A DNA stretch of 50,793 nucleotides from Gemmatimonadota bacterium. Its GTDB lineage: Bacteria > Latescibacterota > UBA2968 > UBA8231. Location: positions 1 to 50,793 of the forward strand of contig JABHDC010000163.1 in the NCBI GenBank assembly GCA_018673255.1, in the 5' to 3' direction. Shown piece after piece: positions 50,679 to 50,793 of this stretch (the stretch's first letter is position 1; every line of letters starts with the position of its first letter). Under the pieces are notes generated by a model, which saw only the letters and a program-made list of their open reading frames with translations, ran no database searches and had not been told where the DNA came from. Both the position numbers and the translations under genes were made by a program.

Positions 50679-50793
50679 AATGGACCGAGCTGGATACACC
50701 CGCCCTGTGCGTCGATCTCGACGTCCTCGACGCGAACATCGCCAACCTGCAATCGGCCTGCGACAAACTGGGGATCGCCTTGCGCGTGCACAC
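50675..50793 (+). CDS. D-threonine aldolase / alanine-racemase-like PLP enzyme (3' end outside window)
   Basis: Thirty-nine residues are present, starting at an ATG that overlaps the glycosyltransferase stop as ATGA. The opening reads LDTPALCVDLDVLDANIA, followed by GIALRVHT. This is the N-terminal pattern of fold-III PLP enzymes of the D-threonine aldolase / D-serine dehydratase group (xTPALVVDLDxLxxNI). The PLP lysine should lie just beyond the window edge, so the assignment is by N-terminal pattern only. Confidence 0.7.
   Translation, partial: MKWTELDTPALCVDLDVLDANIANLQSACDKLGIALRVH

Overview
The window is about 60% G+C chromosome of a Gram-negative (diderm) bacterium. The outer membrane is indicated by BamA, Skp/OmpH, the Lol lipoprotein system (LolA, LolC/E-type permease, LolD) and FabZ. 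Several secreted proteins end in a FlgD-Ig / type-A sorting-like domain preceded by a proline-asparagine motif of the QNYPNPFNPET type. One of them also carries a dockerin-like repeat pair and a cohesin-like domain. Together with a McsA-McsB-ClpC module, an M81 (MlrC-type) peptidase beside a Gfo/Idh/MocA oxidoreductase, and phosphonate genes, this suggests an uncultured FCB-superphylum-type lineage (Latescibacterota-like or a relative). That placement is inference from gene style; no marker-tree evidence is available here.

Layout. 1-203: the end of a secreted protein, closed by a strong hairpin. 373-3788 (minus): bamA-skp-fabZ. 3975-16838 (minus): a long tightly packed run in transcription order ftsK, lolA, subtilisin-like protease, a small anchored protein, prfB (with a canonical programmed +1 frameshift), lolC/E, lolD, mcsA, mcsB, a possible 76-codon gene, clpC. 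17122-22677 (minus): a MoaD-MoaE fusion, a tyrosine-phosphatase-like protein, a zinc-ribbon protein, a YbbR protein, tsaD and a VWA-domain membrane protein, behind a recognisable promoter. 22860-28864 (minus): two secreted proteins of 506 and 1457 residues, each with its own terminator. The larger has a good promoter, a leader of about 290 nt and a tandem repeat in that leader. 29498-34287 (minus): permease, HEAT-repeat lipoprotein, hisG, hisD, hisB. 34463-39771 (plus): TPR protein, rdgB and a two-gene ABC exporter. 39772-40431 (minus): a YtxH-type protein, a coiled-coil protein and a 30-residue membrane peptide. 40685-46019 (plus): an IMP-dehydrogenase family gene followed by a phosphonoacetaldehyde/phosphonoacetate degradation set (HpnZ-like dehydrogenase, PhnA, PhnY). 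46018-46157: a palindromic repeat element. 46260-49440 (minus): peroxiredoxin, M81 peptidase, Gfo/Idh oxidoreductase. 49566-end (plus): a glycosyltransferase and the start of a D-threonine-aldolase-like gene.

How the genes work together. The left half is mostly housekeeping: envelope assembly (Bam, Lol, FabZ), protein quality control (McsAB marking arginines for ClpC), translation termination, DNA segregation, tRNA modification, molybdopterin and histidine synthesis. The right half holds more accessory metabolism. PhnY and PhnA together convert phosphonoacetaldehyde to phosphonoacetate and then to acetate plus phosphate, with HpnZ as a plausible feeder dehydrogenase. No tRNA, rRNA, CRISPR array, transposase or prophage gene was recognised.
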